Below, one piece after another: positions 1 to 4,071 of a stretch of 7,975 nucleotides of DNA. The position numbers were made by a program, and so were the translations under genes. Within the stretch, counting starts at the first letter, position 1. Every line of letters starts with the position of its first letter. Source of the stretch: an uncultured Collinsella sp. (GTDB taxonomy: Bacteria > Actinomycetota > Coriobacteriia > Coriobacteriales > Coriobacteriaceae). The stretch is taken from the NCBI GenBank assembly GCA_900549245.1, contig URNQ01000073.1:1-7975 (forward strand), read 5' to 3'. The notes below the pieces were generated by a model, which saw only the letters and a list, made by a program, of their open reading frames with translations, made no database searches and was not told the origin of the DNA.

Positions 1-243
1 GCCGTCGACGACGGCGGAGGCGGCGGCGACCTTCTGTTCGTATGTGTACCTGCCCTGCTTTCCGTCCATGCGCAGCAGCACCTCGCTCCCGAATGCGCGG
101 TATATCTCCTGCCATCTTCTCACGGCTTCCACGGGAAGCGAAAGGGCAATCGCGGCAGATTTATACCCGTGCCCGAGCTCGAAGAGCCCTACGGCCGCCT
201 TCCTGGCCTCGACATCATGCTTCACTCTCAAATCAACGCGCAT
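1..243 (-). CDS. IS3-family transposase OrfA, N-terminal part (partial)
   Basis: The 81 visible residues start MRVDLRVKHDVEARKAAVGL and run off the window edge with no stop. Residues about 10-50 form a helix-turn-helix (ARKAAVGLFELGHGYKSAAI, then LSLPVEAVRRWQEIY). From about residue 66 (RYTYEQKVAAASAVVDG) a second such unit begins. This tandem-HTH layout is typical of IS150-type OrfA, which binds the IS ends and is joined to the OrfB integrase by programmed -1 frameshifting; that junction is outside the window. The ATG at 241-243 is chosen because GGGAGG sits eight bases upstream. That Shine-Dalgarno is inside the stem of a perfect hairpin (251-284), so initiation is probably restrained. Nothing here shows whether the element is still active. 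Confidence 0.85.
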   Translation of the reverse strand, partial: MRVDLRVKHDVEARKAAVGLFELGHGYKSAAIALSLPVEAVRRWQEIYRAFGSEVLLRMDGKQGRYTYEQKVAAASAVVDG

Positions 244-250
244 AAAGAAA

Positions 251-284
251 GCCTCCCATTTCTCATGTCCAAGAAATGGGAGGC
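251..284 (-). promoter_or_regulatory. Hairpin masking the transposase ribosome binding site
   Basis: Perfect 13-bp inverted repeat: GCCTCCCATTTCT (251-263) and AGAAATGGGAGGC (272-284), with an 8-base loop. In the minus-strand transcript the proximal arm ends in GGGAGGC, followed by TTTCTTT and the orfA ATG. The stem therefore contains the Shine-Dalgarno and is followed by a T-rich run. It could block translation, and perhaps act as an attenuator, on transcripts entering from outside the IS. Transcripts starting within the arm would not form it. Its distal arm is part of the IS terminal repeat. The structure is seen directly; the role is inferred. Confidence 0.75.
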
Positions 285-299
285 AGTTCAAGTCGTACT

Positions 300-311
300 G
301 GCGGGCTTTTT
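300..311 (-). terminator. Half of a rho-independent terminator split by the IS
   Basis: Plus-strand GGCGGGC (300-306) followed by TTTTT (307-311) reads on the minus strand as AAAAAGCCCGCC. This is the left arm of a typical terminator about 35 bases after the stop of the xre gene. No matching arm is present on the window side. The IS end lies 10 bases away, in the position of a loop. The inferred original structure had GGCGGGC plus a T-run (minus strand) now displaced to the far side of the IS, beyond the left edge of the window. Confidence 0.4.
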
Positions 312-344
312 GCGTTGAGGGCGTGATTGGCGGCTTAATTATGG

Positions 345-584
345 CTATTCATCTTTAAGTCCAAAAAGGCTATCGGCTTCATCGTCGGATATATATTCCA
401 GTACATCGCCCGGTTGGCAGTCGAGTGCCCGGCATATCGCGTTAAGAGTTGAAAAACGTATGGCAGAAACCTTGCCCGTCTTAATGCGTGACATATTGAC
501 CTGGGAGATGCCCACACGTTCCGCAAGCTCTTTGGATGAGATCTTGCGTTCGGCGAGCATGCGGTCAAGCCGCAGAATAATCAT
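345..584 (-). CDS. Small Xre/Cro-family repressor (YozG type)
   Basis: This 79-residue protein consists almost entirely of one Cro/CI-type helix-turn-helix. LDRMLAERKISSKELAERVG is followed by the recognition segment ISQVNMSRIKTGK at about residues 26-38, and then by FSTLNAICRALDCQPGDVLEY, the characteristic end of YozG-like proteins. An acidic tail (SDDEADSLFGLKDE) follows. The ATG at 582-584 has AGGGGG five bases upstream, overlapping the stop of the preceding gene. That gene, a DUF2975 membrane protein, ends 9 bases upstream, so the two are almost certainly cotranscribed. DUF2975 plus a YozG-like regulator is a recurrent pair in Gram-positive genomes. Autoregulation at the palindromes in the operon promoter (1256-1289) is likely but inferred. 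The signal sensed is unknown. Confidence 0.9.
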   Translation of the reverse strand: MIILRLDRMLAERKISSKELAERVGISQVNMSRIKTGKVSAIRFSTLNAICRALDCQPGDVLEYISDDEADSLFGLKDE

Positions 585-593
585 GGATTCCCC

Positions 594-1232
594 CTAGAGC
601 AACTCGTCATCTTGTTTTTGCAGGATATACCCGTAGCGGAAGACGCTGGCTATCAGGCAAATAATCAGGCCTGCAAAGAGCATGGAAGGGTCGAATAGCT
701 GGCCGACGAACGCATCCGTAAAGCTGCCGCCAAATCCTGAGAGTATCATTCCCGTAATTACGGCACCAAGAAGCCTCACGGCAACGCCGCCGATAAGGAA
801 TAAATGCCCTACTCGACGAAGCGTATGGTTGCATTCAAGGTCAAAGGGCCTACCTTCCTTTTCAATGTTGAAGAAAAGCCTGCGCACGCTTAGCGCGATG
901 GTAAGCGCGAGGCATGTCATCAAGAGGCTCCCTATGGCAGTGTGACCATCGTGTGCAACGAGCATAAGTGGGGCCTGCGCATCGGTACCGACGATAGCAA
1001 GGCACGGTCCTTCGCCGGCTTGAAGTTCTACGGATTGGAGACACGACCCTTGGGAGAGGCCAGGCAATATGAGTAGAAGGTCAATCATAATGACTGCGAG
1101 GAGTCCCAGAGCGAGCGCTGTGGTAATGCAGATTGTGGCCCATTTGCAGATGCGAGCGAGCTTCTTCAGTTTAGCTATCGTCTGTTCGCGGCTGATGGTT
1201 TCATTCGATGTGGATGCGTTCCAGCGGATCAT
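594..1232 (-). CDS. DUF2975 family four-helix membrane protein
   Basis: 212 residues with four hydrophobic segments: about 31-58, 97-117, 142-165 and 182-202. Between segments 2 and 3 lies RRLFFNIEKEGRPF (117-130), the conserved 'F..I...G.PF' signature of DUF2975, followed by LRRVGHLFLIGG. The N-terminal 25 residues are hydrophilic. The extracytoplasmic loop between segments 1 and 2 has two cysteines (C64 and C77), which could form a disulfide. The ATG at 1230-1232 is preferred over a TTG five codons upstream because GGAGGGG lies directly before it. The gene is first in an operon with the Xre repressor. Family function is not established; a membrane-located partner or sensor for the repressor is a reasonable guess from the fixed pairing. 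An alternative would be a membrane stress or immunity-like protein. Confidence 0.85.
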   Translation of the reverse strand: MIRWNASTSNETISREQTIAKLKKLARICKWATICITTALALGLLAVIMIDLLLILPGLSQGSCLQSVELQAGEGPCLAIVGTDAQAPLMLVAHDGHTAIGSLLMTCLALTIALSVRRLFFNIEKEGRPFDLECNHTLRRVGHLFLIGGVAVRLLGAVITGMILSGFGGSFTDAFVGQLFDPSMLFAGLIICLIASVFRYGYILQKQDDELL

Positions 1233-1255
1233 AGCCCCTCCAACCAATCTCTTGG

Positions 1256-1271
1256 ATAATACTTGTATTAT
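1256..1271. promoter_or_regulatory. Palindrome over the -10 and start site (candidate Xre operator)
   Basis: ATAATACTTGTATTAT has perfect 7-bp arms around a 2-base centre. It covers most of the -10 box and the predicted start point of the DUF2975-xre operon. A dimeric Cro-like protein bound here would block RNA polymerase. The assignment to the Xre protein of the same operon is an inference. Confidence 0.55.
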
Positions 1272-1294
1272 ATATCATAATTAATGATAAACAA
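1267..1294 (-). promoter_or_regulatory. Sigma-70-type promoter of the DUF2975-xre operon
   Basis: On the minus strand, TTGTTT (plus-strand 1289-1294) and a perfect TATAAT (plus-strand 1267-1272) are separated by 16 bases in an AT-rich stretch. Transcription would start near 1260, giving a leader of about 28 bases before the ATG at 1232. Both palindromes listed separately lie on this promoter. Confidence 0.7.
1273..1289. promoter_or_regulatory. Palindrome in the -35/-10 spacer (second candidate operator)
   Basis: TATCATAATTAATGATA has perfect 6-bp arms (TATCAT/ATGATA) around AATTA. It fills the spacer between the -35 and -10 boxes exactly. Its sequence differs from the neighbouring palindrome, so it may be a second, weaker site, a site for another factor, or a by-product of AT-rich sequence. 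Confidence 0.4.
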
Positions 1295-1301
1295 TAAATA
1301 A

Positions 1302-1511
1302 TTACGGATACTGAGTAAGTAATGATTGAATACGATTAGCGTGAGCTATTAGCTCATTTTGGATGCCGGAGTTTAGCGCGCGGGGGATGAGGACAAATGC
1401 CAAAACTTCCCGTGATCGCGCAAGTGCTTCATCGGGTTTCCCCAATTCATCCAGGAAAACGGCCGTAAACGATTGCAAATAACCGGTGAACGGTCGAAAA
1501 CTACCGTTCAC
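1302..1511 (-). pseudogene. Possible TPR-like protein remnant
   Basis: An open frame of 69 codons starts at GTG 1511 and ends at 1302, immediately before the DUF2975-xre promoter. The segment FLDELGKPDEALARSREVLAF looks like a tetratricopeptide helix pair, and IQNELIAHANRIQSLL like a further amphipathic helix. The frame is open for another ten codons upstream of the GTG but then meets a stop. No ribosome binding site or start region was found. Its first codons coincide with a perfect 11-bp inverted repeat (1484-1513). It could be the C-terminal leftover of a larger TPR protein, such as a TPR-type regulator, or chance. I do not recognise a parent gene. Confidence 0.3.
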
Positions 1512-1513
1512 CG
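1484..1513. repeat. CGGT/ACCG inverted-repeat element, copy 1
   Basis: CGGTGAACGGT (1484-1494) and ACCGTTCACCG (1503-1513) form a perfect 11-bp inverted repeat around an 8-base centre. Each arm is itself a CGGT direct repeat at 7-base spacing. A related element occurs 218 bases to the right. There is no T-run after it on either strand, so it looks more like a protein-binding site than a terminator. Confidence 0.6.
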
Positions 1514-1660
1514 ATAATATCGAAACTGGTTCTAACTGGTATTAAGTCAAAAAGACCAATTCACAAATCTTCACAATGACCTGCAATTTTTCTACACGCC
1601 ATTTTTAGCCACCCTGCGTTGTTTAGACACAGAAAAGGTTCCGATCTTTCGTCAAAGTAT

Positions 1661-1681
1661 TTCGAAACGGTTTCAAAACCG
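1661..1681. promoter_or_regulatory. cre-like LacI/CcpA-type palindrome
   Basis: TTCGAAACGGTTTCA (1661-1675) differs at one position from the catabolite-responsive consensus WTGNNARCGNWWWCA. It contains the palindrome GAAAC-G-GTTTC (1664-1674). It overlaps a second perfect palindrome, CGGTTT-CA-AAACCG (1668-1681). A LacI-family regulator, possibly a carbon-catabolite factor, is the natural candidate, but no such gene is in the window. Confidence 0.45.
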
Positions 1682-1701
1682 CAGGTAGAAGTGTTAACGA
1701 G

Positions 1702-1733
1702 CGGTAAACGGTCGATTTTTTACCGTGAACGGT
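1702..1733. repeat. CGGT/ACCG inverted-repeat element, copy 2
   Basis: CGGTAAACGGT (1702-1712), then CGATTTTTT, then ACCGTGAACGGT (1722-1733), which is itself a 5-bp-arm palindrome. The first 14 bases match copy 1 (1484-1497) at all but one position. It lies about 50-80 bases upstream of the predicted PTS promoter, where an activator or upstream repressor site would be expected. Confidence 0.5.
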
Positions 1734-1736
1734 GCA

Positions 1737-1746
1737 AAAACGTTTT
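1737..1746. promoter_or_regulatory. AAAACGTTTT palindrome upstream of the PTS promoter
   Basis: Perfect 10-bp palindrome with a central CG, in the context CAAAAACGTTTTAC. It lies four bases after inverted-repeat copy 2 and about 40 bases upstream of the -10. The central CG with A/T-rich arms is typical of LacI-family operators. No regulator can be assigned from the window. Confidence 0.35.
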
Positions 1747-1781
1747 ACTGTATGAATCAACGAAAGCAACCTCTTCTGTGG

Positions 1782-1790
1782 TGATATAGT
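1782..1790 (+). promoter_or_regulatory. Extended -10 promoter of the PTS operon
   Basis: TGATATAGT matches TGN-TATAAT with one mismatch in the hexamer. No good -35 box is present at 16-18 bases (GAAAGC at 1762-1767), so the promoter would rely on the TG extension or on an activator. The predicted start is near 1797, placing the GntR-type operator just downstream. Confidence 0.45.
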
Positions 1791-1807
1791 GACAACAACA
1801 CGTCACG

Positions 1808-1819
1808 TGGTTACTACCA
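1808..1819. promoter_or_regulatory. GntR/HutC (NagR/DasR-type) operator before the PTS operon
   Basis: TGGTTACTACCA has the TGGT-N4-ACCA geometry of NagR/DasR-family operators, whose consensus core is TGGTCTAGACCA. The 13 bases TGGTTACTACCAG recur exactly at 6101-6113 before agaS. Nearby, ACCAGT (1816-1821) and ACTGGT (1831-1836) form a further inverted repeat, and ACCACTGGT (1828-1836) is itself palindromic, so there may be a second binding site. The position just after the predicted start fits repression by blocking initiation or elongation. The likely ligand-responsive repressor is the GntR protein at 5329-6060. Confidence 0.7.
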
Positions 1820-1883
1820 GTTGAGAGACCACTGGTTCTCAAAGAACGCTTTCCAAGAAGCTTTAAGGGCGATTGCCCGTTGG

Positions 1884-1926
1884 CTTCCGAACATCATCGG
1901 ACTCAGATCGTACACACCTTCGGAAG
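1884..1926 (+). promoter_or_regulatory. Leader RNA helix overlapping the EIIA ribosome binding site
   Basis: CTTCCGAA (1884-1891) is perfectly complementary to TTCGGAAG (1919-1926), whose right end overlaps the Shine-Dalgarno GGAAGGG (1922-1928) of the EIIA gene. A competing small hairpin, CCTT-CGG-AAGG (1917-1927), uses the same bases. GGGC-GATT-GCCC (1867-1878) can form a separate hairpin just upstream. The leader may therefore tune translation, but I recognise no known riboswitch class. Confidence 0.35.
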
Positions 1927-1936
1927 GGAAATTTGA

Positions 1937-2380
1937 ATGGTTGGCTTTATTCTTACCGGTCATGGACAGTTCGCACCCGGCCTTGCAAGCGCTATCGCTA
2001 TGGTCGCTGGTGACCAGCCCGCTTTTACCGTTGTTCCTTTCGAGGGCGACCAGGCTGCTTCCTACGGTGAGGATCTCCGCGCCGCTATTACCGCCATGCG
2101 CGAGGAGTGCGATGGCGTGCTCGTCTTTACCGACCTGCTTGGCGGTACCCCGTTCAACCAGTCGATGATGATCGCCCAGGATGTCGACAATGTCGAGGTC
2201 CTGACCGGCACCAACCTTCCCATGGTTATTGAGCTTCTGTTCCTCCGCGGCAATGCCACGCTCGCCGAGCTTGGCGAGCAGGCCGTGACCGTTGGCCAGA
2301 CGGGCATCACCGCCCAGACGGTCGCATCCGTTGCCGGCTCCGAGGATGAGGATATCTTCGGTGACGAGGACGGCATCTAA
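1937..2380 (+). CDS. agaF: Mannose-family PTS component EIIA (AgaF-like)
   Basis: Cytosolic 147-residue phosphocarrier that takes phosphate from HPr and passes it to EIIB. MVGFILTGHGQF at the N-terminus contains the phosphorylated histidine (H9) of the EIIA-Man fold. VFTDLLGGTPFN (63-74) is the second family signature near the active site. The protein is a stand-alone EIIA, not fused to EIIB as in E. coli ManX; this fits the AgaVWEF architecture. The C-terminal 14 residues are strongly acidic (EDEDIFGDEDGI). The ATG has GGAAGGG eight bases upstream. The stop overlaps the next start as TAATG, so translation of the YajC-like gene is probably coupled. The amino-sugar assignment rests on the neighbouring agaS and nagA genes, not on residues in EIIA. 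Confidence 0.92.
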   Translation: MVGFILTGHGQFAPGLASAIAMVAGDQPAFTVVPFEGDQAASYGEDLRAAITAMREECDGVLVFTDLLGGTPFNQSMMIAQDVDNVEVLTGTNLPMVIELLFLRGNATLAELGEQAVTVGQTGITAQTVASVAGSEDEDIFGDEDGI

Positions 2381-2661
2381 TGGCCGATTTCGGAGCCAAC
2401 GTCCTGAGCTCCTCGGTCGCCCTTTTAGGCTTGCTTGTCATCATGGGCTTGATTTACACCATCTGGTCGCAAATCAACATGAAGAAGAAGCAGAAGTACT
2501 TCAAGGAGCTGCACACGGAGCTCAAGCCGGGTCAGGAGGTTCTTTTCGCCGGCGGTATCTACGGAACCGTCAAAGGCATCGAAGGCGAAAAGGTCCAGAT
2601 CAAAGTCCGATCCGGTGCCGTCGTAGATGTTTCGCGTTACGCGATTCAGGAGATCAAGTAA
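2380..2661 (+). CDS. yajC: YajC-like membrane protein inside the PTS operon
   Basis: 93 residues: a short N-terminus, one membrane segment at about 12-30 (VALLGLLVIMGLIYTIW), a basic stretch MKKKQKYFKEL, and a small beta domain starting LKPGQEVLFAGGIYGTVKGI (49-68) and ending with VSRYAIQEI. This is the normal YajC layout; the N-terminus is expected outside and the domain in the cytosol. YajC is an accessory subunit of SecDF-YidC in protein export, but no sec gene is nearby. The gene lies between EIIA and EIIB, overlapping the EIIA stop by one base. A YajC-annotated gene is also found in the streptococcal amino-sugar PTS operon (SP_0321-SP_0327 region), so the association recurs. A dedicated role in inserting or stabilising EIIC/EIID is an inference. 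Confidence 0.85.
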   Translation: MADFGANVLSSSVALLGLLVIMGLIYTIWSQINMKKKQKYFKELHTELKPGQEVLFAGGIYGTVKGIEGEKVQIKVRSGAVVDVSRYAIQEIK

Positions 2662-2697
2662 CTGTCGTCAGCAAATAACGAAAGGAAGCTGATCAAC

Positions 2698-3180
2698 ATG
2701 GCAGAACCCAACATTCTTCTTACCCGCATCGATAACCGACTGGTTCATGGTCAGGTTGCCACCCAGTGGAACTCCACCCTGGGCTCCAACCTCATCCTCG
2801 TCGCCAACGACGACGTGGCGTCCAACACCATGCGCCAGAACCTCATGAAGATGGCCGCTCCCGCCGGCGTCGCTACGCGTTTCTTCTCTCTGCAGAAGAC
2901 CATCGACGTCATTGGCAAGGCGAGCCCGCGCCAGAAGATCTTCATCGTGGCCGAAACACCGGAAGACGTGCTTACGCTCGTCAAGGGCGGTGTGCCTATA
3001 AAGAAGGTAAACATCGGCAACATGCACATGTCGGAAGGAAAGCGCCAAGTCGCCACCTCCGTCGCAGTTAACGACGAGGATGTCGCTGCGTTTAAAGAGC
3101 TGCAGGAATTGGGGGTGGAGTTGGAGATCAGGCGCGTTCCGAGCACGCCTGTTGAGGACACGAGCAAGCTCTTCTCGTAA
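2698..3180 (+). CDS. agaV: Mannose-family PTS component EIIB (AgaV-like)
   Basis: 160-residue cytosolic phosphotransfer subunit that receives phosphate from EIIA and donates it to the sugar during transport. TRIDNRLVHGQV (9-20) carries the phosphorylated histidine H17 of the EIIB-Man family. The remainder follows the family pattern, including VNIGNMHMSEGKRQV and a late segment ELGVELEIRRVP. Length is normal. The gene starts 36 bases after the YajC-like gene, with AAAGGAAG before the ATG. Specificity for GalNAc rather than mannose is inferred from the catabolic genes downstream. Confidence 0.93.
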   Translation: MAEPNILLTRIDNRLVHGQVATQWNSTLGSNLILVANDDVASNTMRQNLMKMAAPAGVATRFFSLQKTIDVIGKASPRQKIFIVAETPEDVLTLVKGGVPIKKVNIGNMHMSEGKRQVATSVAVNDEDVAAFKELQELGVELEIRRVPSTPVEDTSKLFS

Positions 3181-3197
3181 TCCTCATGATCCACGTT

Positions 3198-3217
3198 GTC
3201 AGGAGTGAAACCCTGAC
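3198..3217 (+). other. Small intercistronic hairpin between EIIB and EIIC
   Basis: GTCAGG (3198-3203) and CCTGAC (3212-3217) form a 6-bp stem with an 8-base loop, in the only sizeable gap (90 bases) of the PTS operon. No T-run follows, so it is not a terminator. It could affect mRNA processing or stability, or have no role. Confidence 0.35.
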
Positions 3218-3270
3218 GTTCTGTACGTGATATCCAAAGTGCGTACATACATTTTGAAAGGAGGAGCAAG

Positions 3271-4071
3271 ATGGAATACTCGATCATCCAGATCGCTCTG
3301 GTCTTCGTCGTCACGTTCATCGCGGCAATCGACCAGTTTGACTTCCTCGAGTCTCTCTATCAGCCCATCGTCACCGGCGCCGTCATCGGTCTTATCCTTG
3401 GCGACCTCAACACCGGTCTTCTCGTGGGTGGTACCTATCAGCTCATGACGATCGGCAACATGCCGATCGGAGGCGCTCAGCCGCCTAACGCCGTCATCGG
3501 CGGCATCATGGCAGCCATTCTCGCTTTCGCCACGGGCCCCGAGCCCAACGCGGCAGTCGGCCTCGCCATTCCGTTCGCTCTGCTTGGCCAGCTCGGCGTT
3601 ACCCTGGTCTTCACGCTTATGTCCCCGCTTATGTCCACGGCCGATAACATGGCTCACAACGCGGACACCAAGGGCATCGAGCGCCTGAACTACTTCGCCA
3701 TGGCTCTGCTCGGCCTGATCTTCGCTGTCGTCGTCACCCTGTTCTTCATCGCTGGCGCTACCATTGGTCAGACCATCGCTTCCGCCATCCCGACTTGGCT
3801 GCAGACCGGTCTGTCCGCTGCAGGTGGCATGATGCGCTTCGTCGGCTTCGCCGTCCTGCTCAAGGTTATGATGAACCGCGATATGTGGGGCTTCTTCCTC
3901 ATGGGCTTTGGCCTCGCGCTCATCACCGTTGCCAACGATTCGCTGGCAACCCCTGCTCTGCTCATCCTCGCTCTCATCGGCTTCGGCATCGCTTTCTGGG
4001 ACTTCCAGCAGCAGACCGAGCTGAAGGGTGCAGCTGTTTCTGACGGAGGTGACTTCGAAGATGGCATCTAA
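3271..4071 (+). CDS. agaW: Mannose-family PTS membrane component EIIC (AgaW-like)
   Basis: 266-residue integral membrane subunit that, together with EIID, forms the sugar channel. Most of the protein is hydrophobic. The signature TGAVIGLILGD...GTYQLMTIGNMPIGGAQPPN (35-73) is the conserved EIIC-Man substrate-site region. Later segments include YFAMALLGLIFAVVVTLFF (141-159) and LLILALIGFGIAFWDF. The start has a near-perfect Shine-Dalgarno, AAAGGAGGAG. The cytosolic C-terminus is acidic and ends FEDGI. The EIID start lies within the last codons (11-base overlap), so the two subunits are translationally coupled, as expected for partners made in fixed ratio. Length and content are normal. Confidence 0.93.
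   Translation: MEYSIIQIALVFVVTFIAAIDQFDFLESLYQPIVTGAVIGLILGDLNTGLLVGGTYQLMTIGNMPIGGAQPPNAVIGGIMAAILAFATGPEPNAAVGLAIPFALLGQLGVTLVFTLMSPLMSTADNMAHNADTKGIERLNYFAMALLGLIFAVVVTLFFIAGATIGQTIASAIPTWLQTGLSAAGGMMRFVGFAVLLKVMMNRDMWGFFLMGFGLALITVANDSLATPALLILALIGFGIAFWDFQQQTELKGAAVSDGGDFEDGI

Larger units (their letters stand above)
1..290 (-). mobile_element. IS3-family (IS150-like) insertion sequence, orfA-side end
   Basis: The element is cut by the left edge of the window; only its upstream (orfA-side) end is present. On the minus strand the end begins TGAACTGCC at 290 and continues to TTGGACA at about 266. This resembles the TG-starting terminal repeats, with an internal TTGGACA, that I know from IS150-group members of the IS3 family. 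A helix-turn-helix OrfA reading frame starts 47 bases inside the end. The opposite end, OrfB with its DDE integrase domain, and the target duplication lie outside the window. Bases from 291 onward (AGT or AGTC) would be the duplicated target if this boundary is right. The exact boundary is inferred from the terminal motif and the position of orfA. Confidence 0.8.
1512..1936 (+). other. Long regulatory region and 5' leader of the PTS operon
   Basis: These 425 bases hold no convincing coding frame and are clearly more AT-rich than the genes on the right. They contain, in order: the end of an inverted repeat; two AACTGGT direct repeats ten bases apart (1524-1530, 1534-1540); an AT-rich stretch (1541-1660) in which I see nothing definite; a cre-like site (1661-1681); a second CGGT/ACCG element (1702-1733); an AAAACGTTTT palindrome (1737-1746); an extended -10 promoter (1782-1790); a GntR-type operator (1808-1819); and a roughly 140-base leader ending in the EIIA ribosome binding site (GGAAGGG, 1922-1928). 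Confidence 0.7.

Noticed and set aside
44..358. Plus-strand open frames crossing the IS end
   Set aside because: They run through the antisense of OrfA, the hairpin and the IS boundary; composition is not protein-like and no start signal is seen.
1233..1247. Upstream TTG start for the DUF2975 protein
   Set aside because: The five extra codons consist of the Shine-Dalgarno region itself (GGAGGGG), so the ATG at 1232 is the better start.
1821..2168. Plus-strand 115-codon frame running from the leader into EIIA
   Set aside because: It overlaps EIIA in another frame, lacks a ribosome site and has no domain.
3199..3657. Antisense 152-codon open frame over the EIIC start
   Set aside because: Highly charged, no recognisable domain and no ribosome site; overlaps the well-supported EIIC gene.
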